From positions 1-6,622 of the forward strand of contig NYVY01000035.1 in assembly GCA_002684875.1 (NCBI GenBank): DNA of 6,622 nt. The letters run 5' to 3'. This document shows positions 5,460 through 6,622 of the stretch, piece by piece (position 1 is the stretch's first letter; each line of letters begins with the position of its first letter). The position numbers and the translations under genes are program-made. Origin of the DNA: Pseudomonadota bacterium (GTDB lineage: Bacteria; Pseudomonadota; Gammaproteobacteria; Burkholderiales; Burkholderiaceae_A). The notes under the pieces were generated by a model. The model was not told where the DNA came from. It searched no databases and saw only the letters and a program-made list of their open reading frames with translations.

Positions 5460-5919
5460 GTTTCAATGACAGAGTCATCTTATATCTACAAACAGGATCA
5501 GTGCTTATTGCTGGAGTGACTGCAAATCCACTCACCTCTTGATTAACTCTTTGTTGACTGTGAATAACTTCAGAAATTTGGTCAGTTATTTTTTTATGAT
5601 CGATACATGTAAAAACTGTTCTTCCTTCTGGCCGTTTGAAAAACTCTATACTGAAGGTTTTAAATAATAGGTCAAGTTCAACTCCTCTTTTTTTCATTAG
5701 ATGTAAGGCAAAAATTCCAGTCGAAACATCGGCTCCTATAGCAAGCGCCCCAAAATACATTGATTTATAGTGATTTTTTGTTCTCCAGTTTAAATCAATC
5801 CCTACCCTAATTTCTTTTTCAGTAAGATTGAGTATTTTTGGGTTTACAAAAAAAATCATTGGTATTTTAAATAAACCAAAAGTTTTTAAGTAAAAGTTTG
5901 CTTTTGTAAGTCTATTCAT
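5446..5919 (-). CDS. DUF4442 / PaaI-like hotdog-fold protein
   Basis: The 157-residue protein resembles DUF4442 proteins, a hotdog-fold group related to PaaI-type acyl-CoA thioesterases. The main evidence is the central block RTKNHYKSMYFGALAIGAD (46-64). Its N-H...S-M-(Y/F)-G-A-L pattern matches the start of the long hotdog helix with its conserved Asn/His and Gly. Strands rich in hydrophobics (LLFKTFSIEFFKRPEG, RTVFTCID) follow. No signal peptide is present; the hydrophobic N-terminus (FYLKTFGLFKIPMIFFV) fits the amphipathic first helices of DUF4442. It may act on acyl-CoA or be non-catalytic; no substrate can be assigned. AAAAGG sits only 1 nt before the ATG, too close for ordinary SD spacing, and no other start is visible. 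It is divergent from a second hotdog gene and converges on ytoQ with a 7-bp gap. Confidence 0.72.
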   Translation of the reverse strand: MNRLTKANFYLKTFGLFKIPMIFFVNPKILNLTEKEIRVGIDLNWRTKNHYKSMYFGALAIGADVSTGIFALHLMKKRGVELDLLFKTFSIEFFKRPEGRTVFTCIDHKKITDQISEVIHSQQRVNQEVSGFAVTPAISTDPVCRYKMTLSLKQKSY

Positions 5920-5954
5920 ACCTTTTATTTTAACTTAAGTGCTATGTTAAAAGG
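5920..5954. promoter_or_regulatory. symmetrical 35-bp divergent promoter region
   Basis: The spacer between two divergent ATGs contains CCTTTTA (5921-5927) and TAAAAGG (5948-5954), a perfect 7-bp inverted repeat. ACTTAAGT (5933-5940) is a palindrome almost at the same centre. With so little room, both promoters must overlap here. TAAAAT on the minus strand (5927-5932) is a weak -10 for the leftward gene. Confidence 0.4.
5940..5948 (+). promoter_or_regulatory. extended -10 promoter of the 4HBT thioesterase gene, implying a leaderless mRNA
   Basis: TGC plus TATGTT is the third TGCTAT extended -10 of the window. A start 7 nt downstream falls on 5955, the A of the ATG, so the transcript may lack a leader. 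This agrees with AAAAGG abutting the ATG with no spacer, where it could not act as a normal SD. Confidence 0.4.
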
Positions 5955-6386
5955 ATGAAATTACTGTTTCCAACCAAAATCAGAAAAATTCATCAAAGTA
6001 AACTCAATACTCAATGGGGAGACATGGATGCACTTGGACATGTAAATAATATAATGTATTTCCGTTATTTTGAAACGGCCAGAGTGAACTGGTTAAAATC
6101 AATTGGAATAAATCTGGGTGCTGACAATGAAAGTTTTGTTTTGGCAAATGCTTGTTGTGAATTTATTATTCCAATAAAACAGCCTGCAATTATTTCAGTT
6201 GATACCTTTTTAAGTTCTATTGGAAATACAAGCGTTGACCTAATCCATGAGCTTTACCTTGAATGTGAAAATAATGTTCGAACACTATCTGCTAGAGGAA
6301 CAGCAACCATAGTATGGGTTAGCCTAACTAAATCAAAAAGCAAGACATTACCAATCAGAATCAAAAAGCTTTTAAGTGCAATTTAA
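5955..6386 (+). CDS. acyl-CoA thioesterase, 4HBT hotdog family
   Basis: The 143-residue protein is a single hotdog domain of the 4-hydroxybenzoyl-CoA thioesterase (YbgC/FadM-like) group and of normal family length. The active-site block WGDMDALGHVNN (21-32) contains the family D-x-x-G-H-V-N-N, with Asp25 the likely catalytic carboxylate. YFRYFETARVNWL (35-47) is the start of the central helix. It should hydrolyse acyl-CoA thioesters in the cytoplasm; chain length and pathway cannot be read from sequence. The ATG at 5955 is the only start upstream of the domain (in-frame stop at 5931). CTG 5964 would be the only alternative, with better SD spacing. It is divergent from the DUF4442 gene, which has the same fold, and convergent with the gene at the right edge. 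No strong terminator follows. Confidence 0.88.
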   Translation: MKLLFPTKIRKIHQSKLNTQWGDMDALGHVNNIMYFRYFETARVNWLKSIGINLGADNESFVLANACCEFIIPIKQPAIISVDTFLSSIGNTSVDLIHELYLECENNVRTLSARGTATIVWVSLTKSKSKTLPIRIKKLLSAI

Positions 6387-6409
6387 TTGTTTTACTTTTT
6401 GTCCTGACA

Positions 6410-6622
6410 TTAGGGGGTTTTCTGCTCCTTTAACTCACCCTCTTCTTCAATAGGACCATTCTTAAAGTTTTTCCCTTGAACGAGAATTATTTCTTGCTTT
6501 GATAAGCTAGGTTCTTTTTTTTCAGTTATTTCCCACACGATTATCGAAAACGAATGTGCCGCTAGAATCAAGCTAAAACTTATTAAAATTAGTAAGAAAT
6601 AATCTAACCATTGGTTTTTTAA
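6410..6622 (-). CDS. C-terminal part of a membrane-anchored protein, 5' end outside the window
   Basis: The minus strand is open for 70 codons from the right edge to a TAA at 6410-6412. No ATG occurs in frame, so the start most likely lies beyond the window. The visible part has one transmembrane segment, WLDYFLLILISFSLILAAHS (about visible residues 5-24). A polar, charged tail of about 40 residues follows (EITEKKEPS..., ending EEEGELKEQKTP). I do not recognise a family. A membrane anchor with a hydrophilic C-terminal tail fits many small envelope proteins. It converges on the thioesterase gene with a 23-bp gap. Confidence 0.55.
   Translation of the reverse strand, partial: LKNQWLDYFLLILISFSLILAAHSFSIIVWEITEKKEPSLSKQEIILVQGKNFKNGPIEEEGELKEQKTP

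Noticed and set aside
6374..6400. Terminator after the 4HBT thioesterase (AAGT, CAATT/AATTG, ACTT, T-run)
   Set aside because: The inner arms leave a 1-nt loop, the outer arms are 4 bp with an asymmetric internal loop, and almost all pairs are A-T.
1..6622. tRNA, rRNA, CRISPR arrays, insertion sequences, phage or defence genes
   Set aside because: No cloverleaf, repeat-spacer pattern, intact transposase or recognisable defence protein was seen on either strand.

Overview
The window is AT-rich, roughly one third GC by eye, and reads as Gram-negative chromosomal DNA. The protein families point to a low-GC, probably marine gammaproteobacterium: a secreted COG4798-type methyltransferase, a Kef-type antiporter, YtoQ, and DUF4442 and 4HBT hotdog proteins. 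That assignment is inference; no rRNA or other taxonomic marker is present.

Layout, left to right. (1) 103-306 (-): a short secreted ORF like the N-terminus of surface-adhesin E proteins, ending early. It is followed at 362-398 by a terminator-like hairpin pointing rightward. (2) 506-1327 (+): a Sec-exported class I methyltransferase with its own extended -10 promoter. (3) 1333-1695 (-): an unrecognised 120-aa protein with the best Shine-Dalgarno of the window, convergent with (2). (4) 1696-2288: 593 bp without a convincing gene. It is rich in secondary structure, including a long bulged hairpin in a locally GC-richer block, two further inverted repeats, and a -35/-10 plus leader hairpin that would serve (3). 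(5) 2289-3251 (-): an aldo/keto reductase of the AKR6 (Kv-channel beta subunit) type. It is divergent from (6) 3364-4956 (+), a Kef-type cation/proton antiporter with a C-terminal RCK/TrkA-N domain, and (7) 4980-5438 (+), ytoQ, which probably form one operon ending in a hairpin. (8) 5446-5919 (-), a DUF4442 hotdog protein, and (9) 5955-6386 (+), a 4HBT thioesterase, diverge from a 35-bp symmetrical spacer. (10) 6410-6622 (-): the C-terminal part of a membrane-anchored protein running off the right edge.

Two ideas link the genes. An NADPH-dependent Kv-beta-like reductase sits back to back with a K+/H+ antiporter that has its own nucleotide-binding domain, which suggests redox-linked cation efflux. 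Two hotdog-fold acyl-CoA-type enzymes share one tiny regulatory spacer. Three rightward genes share a TGCTAT extended -10, and the one at 5940-5948 would place transcription start on the ATG itself, implying a leaderless mRNA. The most unexplained piece of DNA is the structured block around 1837-1971.
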